Notes: generated by a model from the sequence alone, not told the origin. 64,000 bases of DNA from Triangularia verruculosa (GCA_033296885.1 MU863995.1:1-64000), one strand, 5' to 3'; numbered from the stretch's first letter, positions 1-9,818 are shown. Made by a program: numbers and translations.

Positions 1-153
1 TTGGTGGTTGGAATTGGTGGTGATGTAGGTGGTGGTGGTGAAGCAGGGGTCGAAACCGGTTTTTGCAGTACCAATTTTTTTGTCCACCGCGTGCCAAATA
101 AGGCGTGACGGAGCTGTTTCTGGGCAGGTGCTTTGGTCAACCACGACGATCAT
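1..153 (-). CDS. Possible 5' part of a gene running off the left edge
   Basis: On the minus strand an ATG at 153 opens a frame with no stop to the window edge (51 codons). The last twenty codons are rich in ACC/ATC/AAC, which resembles the C-ending codon use of the real genes here. The first thirty codons look less coding and include a run of A. I do not recognise the product. A stop-free run of this length can arise by chance, so this is only a candidate; the neighbouring sequence to the left is needed. Confidence 0.22.
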   Translation of the reverse strand, partial: MIVVVDQSTCPETAPSRLIWHAVDKKIGTAKTGFDPCFTTTTYITTNSNHQ

Positions 154-332
154 CGCTCAAACAAGTTGGCCAGTGGTTACACTCTGGTACCCTTTTTATT
201 CCTCCGAGTTGACTAAGGTACCTAGACATACACACCTCACCCACCGCCAGACCTATGATCTAGTCTCCTGTTTTTCTTCCGTTTACTGGTTGACATCTTC
301 GCTCGTTTCCCAAGAGTCTCTTCTAAGCGGCC

Positions 333-1289
333 ATGATGAGAACCTCCTCGCACTGGTCCCTACTGCGGGCACTGCTCCTACTGGTTGCTCTGTTCATCAC
401 CCTGTCAGCAGCACAAACTGAATCTTCCGAGCCAGTGCCTTCATCGGAGCTTACTGTCGAGCCCAGTACGGAAGCACTATCACCATCAGCCACGGCCAGC
501 TCTCAGACCGCGTCTCCATCGACTGCTTCAAGCGGAGGCGGAACGCCCACCACCACCACACCTCGACCGTCAGGATCCAACCCCCCAGATGTCTACCTCC
601 GGGTCCCCGAGCTCTCAGTCGGGCGCATAGAGCTTGAAGTGGATGATCTCAAAGCAGACGTTAACCTCAACGCTGAGATCGCCAATCTCGTGTCCATCAA
701 CGTCGGTGTTGCCGTTGGAGTTCAAAAAGTCAACATCACCATCGCCGACGTGGAAGCCGAGCTTGAACTCGTCATTCGATTGGGACACTTGGTGGATATC
801 GTCAACCGGACTCTCTCATCCCTCGATCTCAACCCGCTGTTGATCAACTTGCTGAACAATGTTTCTGATGTCGTCGACTCCGTCGTCGGCGCGGTCGACG
901 GTTTGCTGGGGACGATCACGCAGGGGGGCAGCACACTGCGGTTCTTGATTGACAACTTGGGCAATATCGTGCAGGAGGTTGCTGGGGAGGGCACGGATAT
1001 TGTCAGCAGCATTGTCGGGAATTATCAGAAGAATATGACGTTTACCGGGGTCGCGAAGGAGCTAGGGAACGGGCTGACCCAGAAGACTTACAAATACGAT
1101 GCGCTGGGGAGCTTGGTGAATATTATCTTTAATACCATGGGACAAGTGGTGCAGGCGGTTGTCGTCGGGAAAGATAATGGCGGTGGAGGTGGCGGAGGGG
1201 GTAGTTCGACCTCGACACCTCCTGCAACTAGTGCGCCTGCTACAAGCACCCCGGCCCCAACTAGCAGTGCTCCAGCAGATGGGGAGTAG
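333..1289 (+). CDS. Secreted Ser/Thr-rich protein of unknown function
   Basis: The 318-residue ORF begins with a classic signal peptide: MMRTSSHW, a leucine-rich core to about residue 26, then a likely cleavage after LSAAQ. Residues 28-90 are Ser/Thr/Pro-rich and probably O-glycosylated. Residues 90-275 form a compact Val/Leu/Asp/Asn-rich region with several N-glycosylation sequons and no cysteines. A run of eight glycines is followed by a Ser/Thr/Pro/Ala tail ending in ADGE. There is no hydrophobic C-terminal segment, so it is more likely released or wall-associated than GPI-anchored. The start is a tandem ATG at 333/336. I do not recognise the middle domain. No intron is needed. Confidence 0.8.
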   Translation: MMRTSSHWSLLRALLLLVALFITLSAAQTESSEPVPSSELTVEPSTEALSPSATASSQTASPSTASSGGGTPTTTTPRPSGSNPPDVYLRVPELSVGRIELEVDDLKADVNLNAEIANLVSINVGVAVGVQKVNITIADVEAELELVIRLGHLVDIVNRTLSSLDLNPLLINLLNNVSDVVDSVVGAVDGLLGTITQGGSTLRFLIDNLGNIVQEVAGEGTDIVSSIVGNYQKNMTFTGVAKELGNGLTQKTYKYDALGSLVNIIFNTMGQVVQAVVVGKDNGGGGGGGGSSTSTPPATSAPATSTPAPTSSAPADGE

Positions 1290-1474
1290 CTAGATTTCAA
1301 CAGTCAGATTGCCTATCGAATATTCGAGCTTGCTGAACAACACCTTGCATACCTACCCCAAGGTAGGTACCTAGCCACTATCACCCCTTTTTCGGGCCAG
1401 GCAACTCGATTATGTTACAATGCTCATCTTTGCATGTTTGATTCAGTGCCGTCCGGGCAGCCAATGAAGACCTA

Positions 1475-1564
1475 CTCGTCAGGTCTTCAAAATCGACCTA
1501 ACCTACGGCTTCGCCAGTAGGTCAGGCTCACTAATTCACCGGTTCTCGTTAATTCACCTACTTT
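1475..1564 (+). repeat. Left terminal inverted repeat
   Basis: This is the 90-bp left arm of the element. Compared with the reverse complement of the right arm it carries TpA where the right arm has CpA or TpG at four places. Confidence 0.9.
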
Positions 1565-1861
1565 TTAGTACCTAAACTTATTAGTAATCCCCACTAAAAC
1601 TAAAGTAGATTCGGAATTTACAATTCCTTAGTAAAATATAAGCTAAGCTAATTTCTACATAAACTATATACCCGTAAACCGTTAATTTAATATAGACTAT
1701 ATACTTATAAGCTATGGATTTAAGGGTAATTAACCTCTTATTTATATGTAGCTTCGGTTAAAGTATAGTTTTGGTACTTAGTATTTAATTAAACTGGATA
1801 TTCGGTTATTTTAGTATACTTCGGATTACTAATTAATTAAGTAACGTTGGAAGTACCCGAG

Positions 1862-1951
1862 AAAGTAGGTAAATTAACGAGAACCGGTGAATCAGTGAGC
1901 CTGACCCACTGGCGAAGCCGTGGGTCAGGTCGATTTTGAAGACCTGACGAG
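1862..1951 (-). repeat. Right terminal inverted repeat
   Basis: This is the 90-bp right arm. It is the less mutated copy, with a single TpA in place of the CpA kept in the left arm. Confidence 0.9.
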
Positions 1952-1953
1952 TA

Positions 1954-2445
1954 CATTACAAACTAAACTAATAGGACTGCTCAGTCCAGCATGTGCAAAG
2001 TACTTGTTGCTTGACACCGACTCACCGAGCCCAACTACATTCATTCCTGGTTCACAGCATAGGTAGATAGTGTTTCATCGGAAATCTTCTCGACCTGGAT
2101 CTGAACCATGTCCTTCAGAGGTTCATGAGTATTATTGACCGGTACGGCCCTATGGACAAGCTTCGACCGCCTTAGGTAGGCGAGAAAGAGGAACCCCTCC
2201 ATTGAAGTCAAGAGCTCGTCAATGAAGGTCTTATATTATATTCTACCCGAGAAATACGGTTCGGGGTTCTAGGTATGGCTTCATGCTGTCTTCCTCAGGT
2301 AACATCTGCAAGCCATGGAAATGGGAGATCATGATCTTCCAACAGAAAATGTGCACGAGGGAGATCAGGAATATTTATTTCTTATATTTCGATCGCACAT
2401 AACTTCAGTTACTAGACATATGATACACTTTCGCTACCACGACTT
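1954..2445. other. Intergenic, convergent gene ends
   Basis: No ORF of interest is visible. The stretch holds the 3' flank of the minus-strand oxygenase gene and ordinary mixed sequence right of the transposon remnant. The shorter stretch 1290-1472, left of the element, holds one AGGTAGGTACCTAG motif near 1363. Confidence 0.6.
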
Positions 2446-3582
2446 TTAAGCTGGGGCCTGGACAGGAAGAGGGGCATAAGCAGTAACAGGCTCCGGGTCA
2501 TCGGCGCCAGCTTCGATCATGCCACCAAGAATCATCGTCTTGGGCGCTTGAGCCTGGTAGAACCAGGGGTCGGTGAACGCCTTGAACTTCTGATCATGCC
2601 AGTCCTTGGCGGTGACGTAGCGTCCCTCGGAGTCCATGAACATGGTGTCGTCCTCGGCGCGGAGGAAGTAGGCGATCGAGTACCTGTGCTCGGTTGGGTC
2701 GAAGGGAACCACGCGGTGGATGCACGACTGGAACTTCATGCCGCTGGCGAAGCGGAGGGAGTCGCCGACGTGGACGAAGGCGCAGTTCTTCTTGGGCTCG
2801 ACGAAGCCCATCTCAAGGGCACCGCACTCTCCAGGAGGGCGGACCTGAAGGCCCCATTGGTCGCTGAAGAGGAGGGTGAGGGAGCTGATGTCGGTGTGCT
2901 TTTGGTGGCCGACCTTGTGTTGGCCGGTGACCTCAGCGGGGAGGTAGTGCATCATGGAGAGTGTGGTGGCCGAGGGTCTGTCGTTGCGGTGGGAGTTCTC
3001 AAAGCGATCCTTGCCAGCCAGGCCCAAGCCAGTGGACAGGGCAGCGAGGATGACCTTGGTGATAGTGTTGCAGCTGCCGATGACCTGCTCCAACTGGTGG
3101 AGATCGCCGCTGTTCTTGATTGGGGAGGGAACGCGAGGGCTTCCCTGCTGGATCTCGTCGCGCGAGACCTTGAGCATCTCATAGCCGTCCTTGGAGCCAG
3201 CACCAAAGGCACCCGTGCGGTTACCGACGGGTTCATAGCCGAGATGGGAGTCAATCAAGCCATATTCGTTCTTCTTCTCGAGAGGAGAGTCGAAGAAGCG
3301 GTTCATCAGCTTGAGAAGCTGCTCACGGTCCTGGAGCATGCGGCGACCATCGATGCTGTCGAGGTTGAGTTGGAAGTAGCCATCCTCGAGACATGCCTTG
3401 AGCACCTTCTCGACCTCCTCAGGGTCCTGGGACAAAAGCAAATCGTAGTTGATGGTCCTCATGGGCCAGACAGGGACCTGCCTGCCTTGCCACTCGACGG
3501 TCTTGACGGGTTCGGTTGTAGGGGCCATGGTTGAATGTTGGAGAAGTTGGCTAGTTCTGTCCTGGAGAGACGTCGAACTCAT
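2446..3582 (-). CDS. Isopenicillin-N-synthase-like Fe(II)/2-oxoglutarate oxygenase
   Basis: This intronless gene encodes 378 residues, the usual size for the plant/fungal DIOX-type 2OG oxygenase family. The DIOX_N-like half covers about residues 36-150. The catalytic 2OG-FeII_Oxy half contains the iron ligands H229 and D231 (in KHTDISSL) and H289 (in SCIHRVV). The co-substrate-binding R300-x-S302 lies in HRYSIAYF. The conserved DGYFQL and LGYEP segments are also present. It should couple 2OG decarboxylation to oxidation of a small molecule in the cytosol; the substrate cannot be told. The first ATG (3582) adds 18 residues. The second (3528, context CAACCATGG) has the better Kozak match and may be the true start. 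A second, unrelated 2OG enzyme lies upstream on the same strand. Confidence 0.92.
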   Translation of the reverse strand: MSSTSLQDRTSQLLQHSTMAPTTEPVKTVEWQGRQVPVWPMRTINYDLLLSQDPEEVEKVLKACLEDGYFQLNLDSIDGRRMLQDREQLLKLMNRFFDSPLEKKNEYGLIDSHLGYEPVGNRTGAFGAGSKDGYEMLKVSRDEIQQGSPRVPSPIKNSGDLHQLEQVIGSCNTITKVILAALSTGLGLAGKDRFENSHRNDRPSATTLSMMHYLPAEVTGQHKVGHQKHTDISSLTLLFSDQWGLQVRPPGECGALEMGFVEPKKNCAFVHVGDSLRFASGMKFQSCIHRVVPFDPTEHRYSIAYFLRAEDDTMFMDSEGRYVTAKDWHDQKFKAFTDPWFYQAQAPKTMILGGMIEAGADDPEPVTAYAPLPVQAPA

Positions 3583-4060
3583 GAGGGCAGGCTGGCTGGC
3601 CTAGATATACTCGACTAACACATCATCGACCATTCCCTACATAGCAATCCGGTGTGAATCGGAGGCCATGTATTGCAGTCAAATGAAGCATATATTCAAT
3701 GAGCTGGTTTGCCCAGCATACCCCACACTTGAAGTGTCCCTGAAGGCACGTTGCCGAATTCTCCCAAAGTGATTGATGGAGGTCTTTCTCCACCGATCGG
3801 CATTTCCGCTGCAACACCTGACAACCCCCGCATCTGGGCGTGTTTACATCGTCGGATGGGTTGCAGTCCGTGGTTTGCAAGGGGAACAAACAGGCTTACC
3901 AGAAAGGAAAGTGATATTGCGCTTATCTACCTGCAACTGGGGTCCTTTATGAATCAGACTATCCGGAGGCTCGGAGGCCAACCCTGGAGGCTCGCTTGCT
4001 TCCGGGGCACTATGTAGTTCATCCCTTTGGGTCTTGTGTACACGTAGACAACGGCGAATT
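3583..4060. other. Intergenic between two minus-strand oxygenase genes
   Basis: This is the promoter of the DIOX-type gene and the 3' flank of the AsaB-like gene. Short ORFs on both strands have no recognisable content. I see no strong element. Confidence 0.55.
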
Positions 4061-4894
4061 TCAGTGTAAAACTAGACACCGAACCTCGATGCTCTGCCGA
4101 GCCGTCTCGTCACGGTAATCCGGGTCCTCAAAGGCCGAATGCAGTGCTCGGCGGGCCACTGATGTATCGGAGTCAAAGCACTTGATGAGGAGTACGTCCT
4201 CGGGTGTCATCCGATATTTGAAATACCACCGATGATGCGGGTTGTGGCGTACCACCCACGACTCTCCCTGGAAGCCGTCCTCCACCATTTCCGCCCCAAC
4301 AAGGTCCGAGTCCGGCACTGAGTCCGCATCAGCCACGGCGATGGGATCTTTGAGAATCGTCGCAATGGGCCGCCAGATATTGATGATCTGATATCTTCTT
4401 TTGACCAGTTCTTCCGCCTGTTTCTTGTCAGGAAACTCCCATCTCAGTCTCCTCTCAGCCCCGACATAAGACTGGTCGACATGCGTCCGGGTGACCGGAC
4501 CACGGTTGGCGAGATTCTTGCCGTTGAATCCAAGATGATGCCATTGGGTTGGGCCTCTGCGGACTTTGTGATTGAAGATGTGAACGTGCTTGGTACCCGT
4601 TATCCCCCTCAGAAGCTCCTTGCATTCCTCATAGTAGGCCGACTTTATCGACTGTTCGTCGATGAACTCTGTCTCTTGACTCTTGTGCCGGCAGTACTGA
4701 AAGCCATGCGAATCCAGCTGATACTTGTCTTCGTCTCCAGATATGTCCGTGACAGTGAAGTTGTGTGGAAGATGTGGTCGTTTATTTGTGACCTTTCCTT
4801 TGCCGATGAAGATAGGCGTAGGGGGCAGACCATCTCCTGGGTCATCCCAGTAGTTGAGTGTCGTCTGCACGTGGTGTTTCTCCGTCAAGGCCAT
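4061..4894 (-). CDS. AsaB/GA4-desaturase-like Fe(II)/2OG hydroxylase (CmcJ-like family)
   Basis: The 277-residue protein fits the fungal family named after CmcJ, NvfI, AsaB and GA4 desaturase, which act as hydroxylases/desaturases in secondary metabolism. Family hallmarks include the N-terminal LNYWDDP motif. The segment THVDQSY holds iron ligands H138 and D140. INIWRPI (171-177) is the usual strand before the active-site wall. ARRALHSAF carries H252, followed by the arginine of ARQSIEVR (R266). The length matches the family. It is a single exon, with a start at 4894 just inside the divergent promoter. It is unrelated in sequence to the neighbouring DIOX-type enzyme, so the two may act on a shared pathway, which is inference only. 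Confidence 0.88.
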   Translation of the reverse strand: MALTEKHHVQTTLNYWDDPGDGLPPTPIFIGKGKVTNKRPHLPHNFTVTDISGDEDKYQLDSHGFQYCRHKSQETEFIDEQSIKSAYYEECKELLRGITGTKHVHIFNHKVRRGPTQWHHLGFNGKNLANRGPVTRTHVDQSYVGAERRLRWEFPDKKQAEELVKRRYQIINIWRPIATILKDPIAVADADSVPDSDLVGAEMVEDGFQGESWVVRHNPHHRWYFKYRMTPEDVLLIKCFDSDTSVARRALHSAFEDPDYRDETARQSIEVRCLVLH

Positions 4895-5220
4895 GGTCGG
4901 TTGCTATTTCTCCAGTAACTCTAAAAGGCCTTCTGGAACACGTTTGCCATGGCATCACGTTTTAAGGTGGTAGCAAAAGACAGACGAGCTCGCCAACTGC
5001 CGGTATTTTCCGGTCGAATTATCCACGAAGGACGTTCCGGAGGAACGCATTCCGGTTGGCGGCGAAACTTGGCAAGGTATCACCCAAGATTAACCGCCAG
5101 TCAGGTCGCAATCGCTGCATCAGCCAGAGTCCCGTGACCCCTTTCAACTCAAACTTTCACCTAGTGAGCTCGGACGATCCGGTCTAGTCAACGCTTGGTA
5201 CCTAGTCGGCCAGAGAAAGA
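4895..5220. promoter_or_regulatory. Divergent promoter region between AsaB-like and M20 genes
   Basis: About 326 bp separate the two divergently transcribed start codons, so they may share control sequences. The dyad-like CGTTCCGGAGGAACG lies near 5033-5047. No known factor site is assigned. Confidence 0.45.
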
Positions 5221-6614
5221 ATGGCCCAGGACGGCTTCGTCCTTGTTTCTCGAGAAAGCCAGATCACCAAGCAAAGCCTTGCGGTCAGCCCCGTCCAGTC
5301 TCGTCATCATGAGGGCGCTCACGACTATCTGGCCGAAATTGCCTCATTCATCGACCACCAGTCAGAAAAGCTGTGGTCCTTGAACAAGTTTATTCACAAC
5401 AATCCTGAGATTGCCTTCAAAGAGTTCAAAGCTCATGAAGCCCTCACCAAGTTCATGCGGTCTCAACCTGAACGCTGGCAGGTGACTTCATCCGCCTGCG
5501 GAATTGAGACAGCATGGATAGCCGTCTACGATAGCGGCAGGAAAGGCCCGGCCGTCTCTTTCAATGTCGAGATGGGTAGGTCGATGATCTGATACGTCTG
5601 TCCGATCCCCTTCCCCGCGTTAACAATTCTTCAGATGCCCTCCCTGACTTGGGTCATGCCTGCGGCCACAACCTGATCGCCTCTGCCTCCCTTGCTGGAG
5701 CACTCGCGACGGCCCAGGTCATGAATACCCACTCATTGGCCGGAAAGGTCTACGTCTTTGGCACCCCAGGAGAAGAGGGATATCACGGCGGTAAAATCCA
5801 GCTTCTTAACCGTGGCGCCTATCACAAAGTCGACGTTTCCCTCATCTCGCATCCCTCCGTCTTGAATAATTCGCCATTCGTTCGGACTACTACTTTTTGC
5901 CGTTTGGAAGTCGAGTTTTTCGGCCGGGCAGCCCACGCAGCAAACGCTCCCTGGCAAGGGATCAATGCTCTGGATGCTTTGGTTACCTCATACAACTCCA
6001 TCTCCATGTTGCGCCAACAGACGCAGCCGAACGATGTGATCGGTTTCGCCATTACCAACGGCGGAGGAGAGGCGACGAATATCATCCACGCGTACTCTTC
6101 AGCTGTGTGCACAATTCGATCATCGAGCTCCTCCCGCCTGGAAACCTTGATCGAAAAGGTCAGCGCGTGTTTTGATGCCGGTGCGCAGGCTGCCGGTGCC
6201 ACGGTCAAGATCCAAGTGATCAAAGGGTACAAAGACCACGTTCCCAACATGCATCTGGCGTCTTCGTTCGCCAAACACTGGAGCTCTTTGCCCGATCCGT
6301 ATCCGGTCGGTCCAGAGCTAAGGGCCGATGAGAGGGAGTACGTGCATGTCAAGGCGAGTACTGATCAGGGGGACATCAGCCATGCTTTGCCGTCAGTGAA
6401 TGTCAGCTTCGCCATTCCTGCGGGACCCGAAAAGGGCGGCCCTCATAGTGCCGACTTTGAGAAGGCGGCGGGCACGAAGGGGGCCTTTGACCGAGCGATG
6501 AGAGTCGGCAAGGGGATGGCGGCTGTTGCGGTCGATGTCCTTGCAGAGGAGGGCTTTTTGGAGACAGTGAAGGAGGAGTGGAGGAAGAGGTTCGGAGCTG
6601 GGGAGGACGTTTGA
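5221..6614 (+). CDS. M20 family amidohydrolase / aminoacylase-1-like protein (two exons)
   Basis: The exons are 5221-5575 and 5635-6614, joined across a 59-bp intron (GTAGGT...TTCAG), giving 444 residues. Splicing restores the motif MDALPDLGHACGHN at residues 118-131. This is the zinc-binding signature of M20D amidohydrolases (Acy1L2/PM20D2-like) with H126, D119 and H130. Downstream are FGTPGEEG (general-base glutamates), the dimerisation-domain segment FFGRAAHAANAPWQG with the conserved HA(A/S) pattern, and the late GPEKGGPHSADFEKA with the final zinc histidine. It should hydrolyse an amide bond, such as an N-acyl amino acid or dipeptide. No signal peptide is seen, so it is probably cytosolic. 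Without splicing, both ORFs would be called as fragments. Confidence 0.93.
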
Positions 6615-7050
6615 CTGTCTTTCGGCGGAGAGATTAAAGCTCAAGGGAGTGCTGTTTGGAGACTGCGGGGAAGCTGGTGGGGGCGACTCACTGTGGCGTC
6701 GCTCCTGTCGGGTACCTATCTGGGCAGCCTTTCATGAGGGCGCGCACCTACATTAATGTTCGAGTTTTTGGCTCTTTACTTTGGGGCATTGGAGGCTTCG
6801 ATGAGTTCAGTTTTTTCCATGGTCAGTGGCCACCCTCTTCCGGTTAAGCCCCTGCAAAGTCAGGTGATGAGCAATTGAAGTCCCGAGTTCCGGGGGACAA
6901 CTGTGGGGTTGGGCGGGGCATGGATGTCCACAACTCTGTCTGTCTTGGCAGCTCAAAACATCACCAGGTACCGAACAAACCGCTAGATATCTAGAGCTCA
7001 CCATCAATCGCCCTACTAAGGCTACCGCTCAAATACCTAGTAATCCAAGA
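6615..7050. other. Intergenic, same-strand genes
   Basis: This holds the terminator of the M20 gene and the promoter of the alpha/beta hydrolase gene. Scattered GGTACC-type motifs (about 6712 and 6967) and no coding signal are visible. Confidence 0.5.
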
Positions 7051-7998
7051 ATGACAATGGAATACTCTATATTCTCTGCCAATGATGGCACCACACTCGC
7101 CTTTCAATCCTCCCTTCCTCTAACATCAAGTCCCTCGCCTGCCAACGACACCGTCATCATCTTCCTTCATGGCTTCTCTGGTTCCTCCGCCTACTTCGCC
7201 CGCAATTTCCCCACTCTTTCCCAAAGTTCATGGATTCTCGCCCTAGATACACGCGGCCACGGTCGGTCCGGCCACTCTAAAGGAGGATATCATGTCGCCC
7301 GTCTGGCCTCTGACCTGAGGGATTTTCTCCTGCACATCCGCTCCCTCAGCCACGCAAAACAATACAAGACCACCGCAATCGGACAGTCAATTGGCGCTGC
7401 CATCCTCTGGACTTATATAGAACTATTTGGAGACAGCGACTTCACCTCGTTCATTTTCGTCGACCAGGCACCACTCCAGGACCGGGATCTCAGATTTGGG
7501 TGGGATGAAACAAAGGCCCACAGGGGTTGTTACGATGAGAAGAGCATGCTTGCAGCACAAGAGGCCTGGGTTGAGAGGCCAGAGGGGACGTACATTGGAT
7601 TGGTGGATGAATGTCTCGGGTACCGTTACCGACCATCTCCCGAGGATAAGAAAAGAAGCCCTGAAGAACAGAAACAGGACGAGCAATATTTCACAGACAT
7701 AAGCAGAGCTTGTGACGGAAAGTGGCTGGCAAGATTGTTGGCTGATCATACAAGATATGATCACCGGGAAGCAATTGAGCTGATCACCAAGCCTACGCTT
7801 GTGTTGGCTGGGAGGCGGAGCGGATGCTTCTCCCTCGAGGGGATGGGAGAAACTGTGGAGCGGGTGAAGAATGGAAAAGGGGCGAACATGGAAAGCAAGG
7901 CACAAATGTCGATCTTTGAGAGTGGCCACTGGCTGTTCTGGGAGGAGCCAGAAAGATTCAACCGGGAGGTCCTGGAGTGGGTAGGCCGGTGGGCGTGA
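7051..7998 (+). CDS. Alpha/beta hydrolase
   Basis: This intronless ORF of 315 residues has the complete alpha/beta-hydrolase layout. An oxyanion-type HGFSG lies at 40-44 and DTRGHGRSG at 66-74. The nucleophile elbow is GQSIGAA with S113, and the catalytic histidine H293 sits in FESGHWLF. The likely acid is in the strand near PTLVLAGRRSG. A lid insertion of about 80 residues (roughly 150-230, rich in charged residues) follows the nucleophile half. No signal peptide is present. The substrate is unknown, since esterases, epoxide-hydrolase-like enzymes and thioesterases share this layout. A second in-frame ATG two codons downstream makes the start slightly uncertain. Confidence 0.9.
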   Translation: MTMEYSIFSANDGTTLAFQSSLPLTSSPSPANDTVIIFLHGFSGSSAYFARNFPTLSQSSWILALDTRGHGRSGHSKGGYHVARLASDLRDFLLHIRSLSHAKQYKTTAIGQSIGAAILWTYIELFGDSDFTSFIFVDQAPLQDRDLRFGWDETKAHRGCYDEKSMLAAQEAWVERPEGTYIGLVDECLGYRYRPSPEDKKRSPEEQKQDEQYFTDISRACDGKWLARLLADHTRYDHREAIELITKPTLVLAGRRSGCFSLEGMGETVERVKNGKGANMESKAQMSIFESGHWLFWEEPERFNREVLEWVGRWA

Positions 7999-8687
7999 TT
8001 TTCCTCTACCCAGGATGATGTCCAGAGGCCCGGGGTTGCTGAGGGGGTCTTTGTCCGGATCCGGACTGTTTGGTTCGGGGAGCGGCTTGGGTACCTTACC
8101 TACCTACGTACCTACACTCCAGTACGAGTGATCATGCTGCCAGCTCGGAAAATAAGGTTTTCTGTCATTCAACACCCGACACTCTGGATTCTGACAAGGA
8201 TTTATCGTTGATGTTATGTGCACGAGTTGTGTTTATCTATGGGCGGCACGCAATGGCCCCTGAGTGTACCCCTGAGTACCTACGGTAACCACTTGGCCCG
8301 TGCTCGAAGTTACAGCTGTCTTACAACACAATCGGACAGGTCGTTACTCAGGTATGGAATTTTAAAAAGTGAATAACATGGCATCAGTAAACCTGCTCAA
8401 ACAGTTACATCATGTTTGTAAATTTGTACAGGCTTTCCACACGCTTGGTTGGGATGATGGTGGTTGCTCTTCACATTGTGTCTTTGACACCATCTTACAA
8501 TTGTTCCCCAGTCCAAAGCACGTCTCAATGCAGGTACAGTAAGACTCCAAAGGAGCTTGAAAGAGCGAGGAGCATTTATAAGAGAAGATGTCAATGAAGT
8601 TTTTCTCACATCAACCTCTACAGCTTCATGCAGCAACTGGAGCTACACAAATCGTCCCACCCTCGGTCCTTTCACAAAAGATCAACA
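7999..8687. other. Intergenic
   Basis: A cluster of ACCTACCTACGTACCTAC repeats lies at about 8096-8113. The sequence just before the GNAT gene is a plain leader with an upstream in-frame ATG at 8628. No gene is supported. Confidence 0.5.
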
Positions 8688-9374
8688 ATGGAGTCTCTAA
8701 CAGCAAAGTTCACCACGGCATTCCGGTCTGAGCGTCTTATTTACCGTGCAGTTGACATGCAAGACATCCCCCTTGTTGCCCGCATGCTCTGGGACCCTGT
8801 CAATCAAGGCTTTGGCGACCCGACTTTGTACACTCCCCTCAGCGGAACAGTCGGCAGCGTCATGGTCCAGAAGGGGCTCGAAGCGAGCCTCCTCGCCGTA
8901 TTGATCTGTCTGCCCAATCCCCAGGCACAACAGGATGCTGCACCCGGGCTTCCAGGTAACAGTCTGCGTGCCGCCCAAGAAAGTGCCATTCCCATTGGCA
9001 GTCTGATGTTGGGCAAGCCGACCGCACCCAAAACGGACCACTGGCGCTGGACCAGAATGGGATTGGGCATCGCAGAGGAACATCAGGGGAACGGATATGG
9101 AAAGGAGGCCGTGAATTGGGCACTGGATTGGGCGTTTGAGTTTGCTGGCATGCACCGAGTCGAACTGACCACCGCGTCGTACAATGACAGGGCCATCGCC
9201 ATGTACAACAGTTTGGGGTTCAAAGAAGAGGGTAGAAAGAGAGAGACAATCTACATGGATCGACGGTGGTGGGATATGGTTGAGTTCGGCATTTTGGAAG
9301 GAGAGTGGGAGGCTTTGAGGCGAAAGAAGTCAGGTATTAGCGGTGGTCATCGCCTTGTTCAAGGAGGCATTTGA
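8688..9374 (+). CDS. GNAT family N-acetyltransferase
   Basis: Starting at MESLTAKF (8688, context CAACAATGG) the protein has 228 residues; an upstream in-frame ATG at 8628 would add 20 unconserved residues. The N-terminal strand SERLIYRAV is typical of RimJ/RimL-type GNATs, and a central strand-turn (GSLMLG) precedes the acetyl-CoA loop EEHQGNGYGKEA. Motif B is seen in RVELTTASYNDRAIAMYNSLGFKEEG, quoted here by ends only as ASYNDRAIAMYNSLGF. The closing segment contains the family's common RRWWDMVEFG pattern. It probably acetylates a small amine or protein N-terminus in the cytosol; the substrate is not predictable. It is the last of five small-molecule enzyme genes in the first 10 kb. Confidence 0.9.
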   Translation: MESLTAKFTTAFRSERLIYRAVDMQDIPLVARMLWDPVNQGFGDPTLYTPLSGTVGSVMVQKGLEASLLAVLICLPNPQAQQDAAPGLPGNSLRAAQESAIPIGSLMLGKPTAPKTDHWRWTRMGLGIAEEHQGNGYGKEAVNWALDWAFEFAGMHRVELTTASYNDRAIAMYNSLGFKEEGRKRETIYMDRRWWDMVEFGILEGEWEALRRKKSGISGGHRLVQGGI

Positions 9375-9818
9375 GAAATAGGTATCTCGTGATTTGAGTC
9401 ATGAGAAGAAAGTGTCTAAGTTCATTGAAGCCCAGCCTAAGTGGTTTTTTCTTTGGTAATACAACCAAACTTCAAACTCTTCGATACAAGTTCTGATTAT
9501 CTCTCTGTTTGCATACAGTCTTGAAAAGGCCTATCTGGCGATGATCAAAGGAAGGCCTAAAGAAGGCTGATGTAGGTACATCACGCTCTAGGTAACTATT
9601 TTTGTTTCAGCTTCTTTTACCATTTCAGGCTCAAGGGGAAAATGCCATTGTGATCATCTAAGTTCATAATATGGATCAAGCAATAGCAAGCGCGAACCAT
9701 CTAGATACTTTAATCAGCGTTCTGGCCAGCCCGGTGAACCACACTATACCAAGTCACCACGCCAGTTTGCCTCCTCGAGAAGCAACTATCCAATCACGTA
9801 ACATTTGTCATCTACGCC
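9375..9818. other. Intergenic
   Basis: This is the leader of the caspase-like gene and the 3' flank of the GNAT gene. I see no coding signal or strong element. Confidence 0.5.

Larger units (their letters stand above)
1475..1951. mobile_element. RIP-mutated MITE-like DNA transposon remnant with 90-bp inverted repeats
   Basis: A 477-bp element is bounded by 90-bp terminal inverted repeats (1475-1564 and 1862-1951) that start CTCGTCAGGTCTTC. It is flanked on both sides by TA (1473-1474, 1952-1953), a possible TA target duplication as seen with Tc1/mariner/Fot-type elements. The repeats align without gaps and differ at five positions. All five are C-to-T or G-to-A transitions in CpA/TpG context, the signature of RIP. 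The interior (about 1565-1861) is extremely AT-rich and has no ORF. It is therefore non-autonomous and inactive. Family assignment is inference, because only the ends and the TA flanks are visible. Confidence 0.88.

Noticed and set aside
2548..3534. 328-residue plus-strand ORF opposite the DIOX oxygenase
   Set aside because: It is the exact antisense of a gene with catalytic motifs; Ala/Leu/Val/Glu-rich, no domain.
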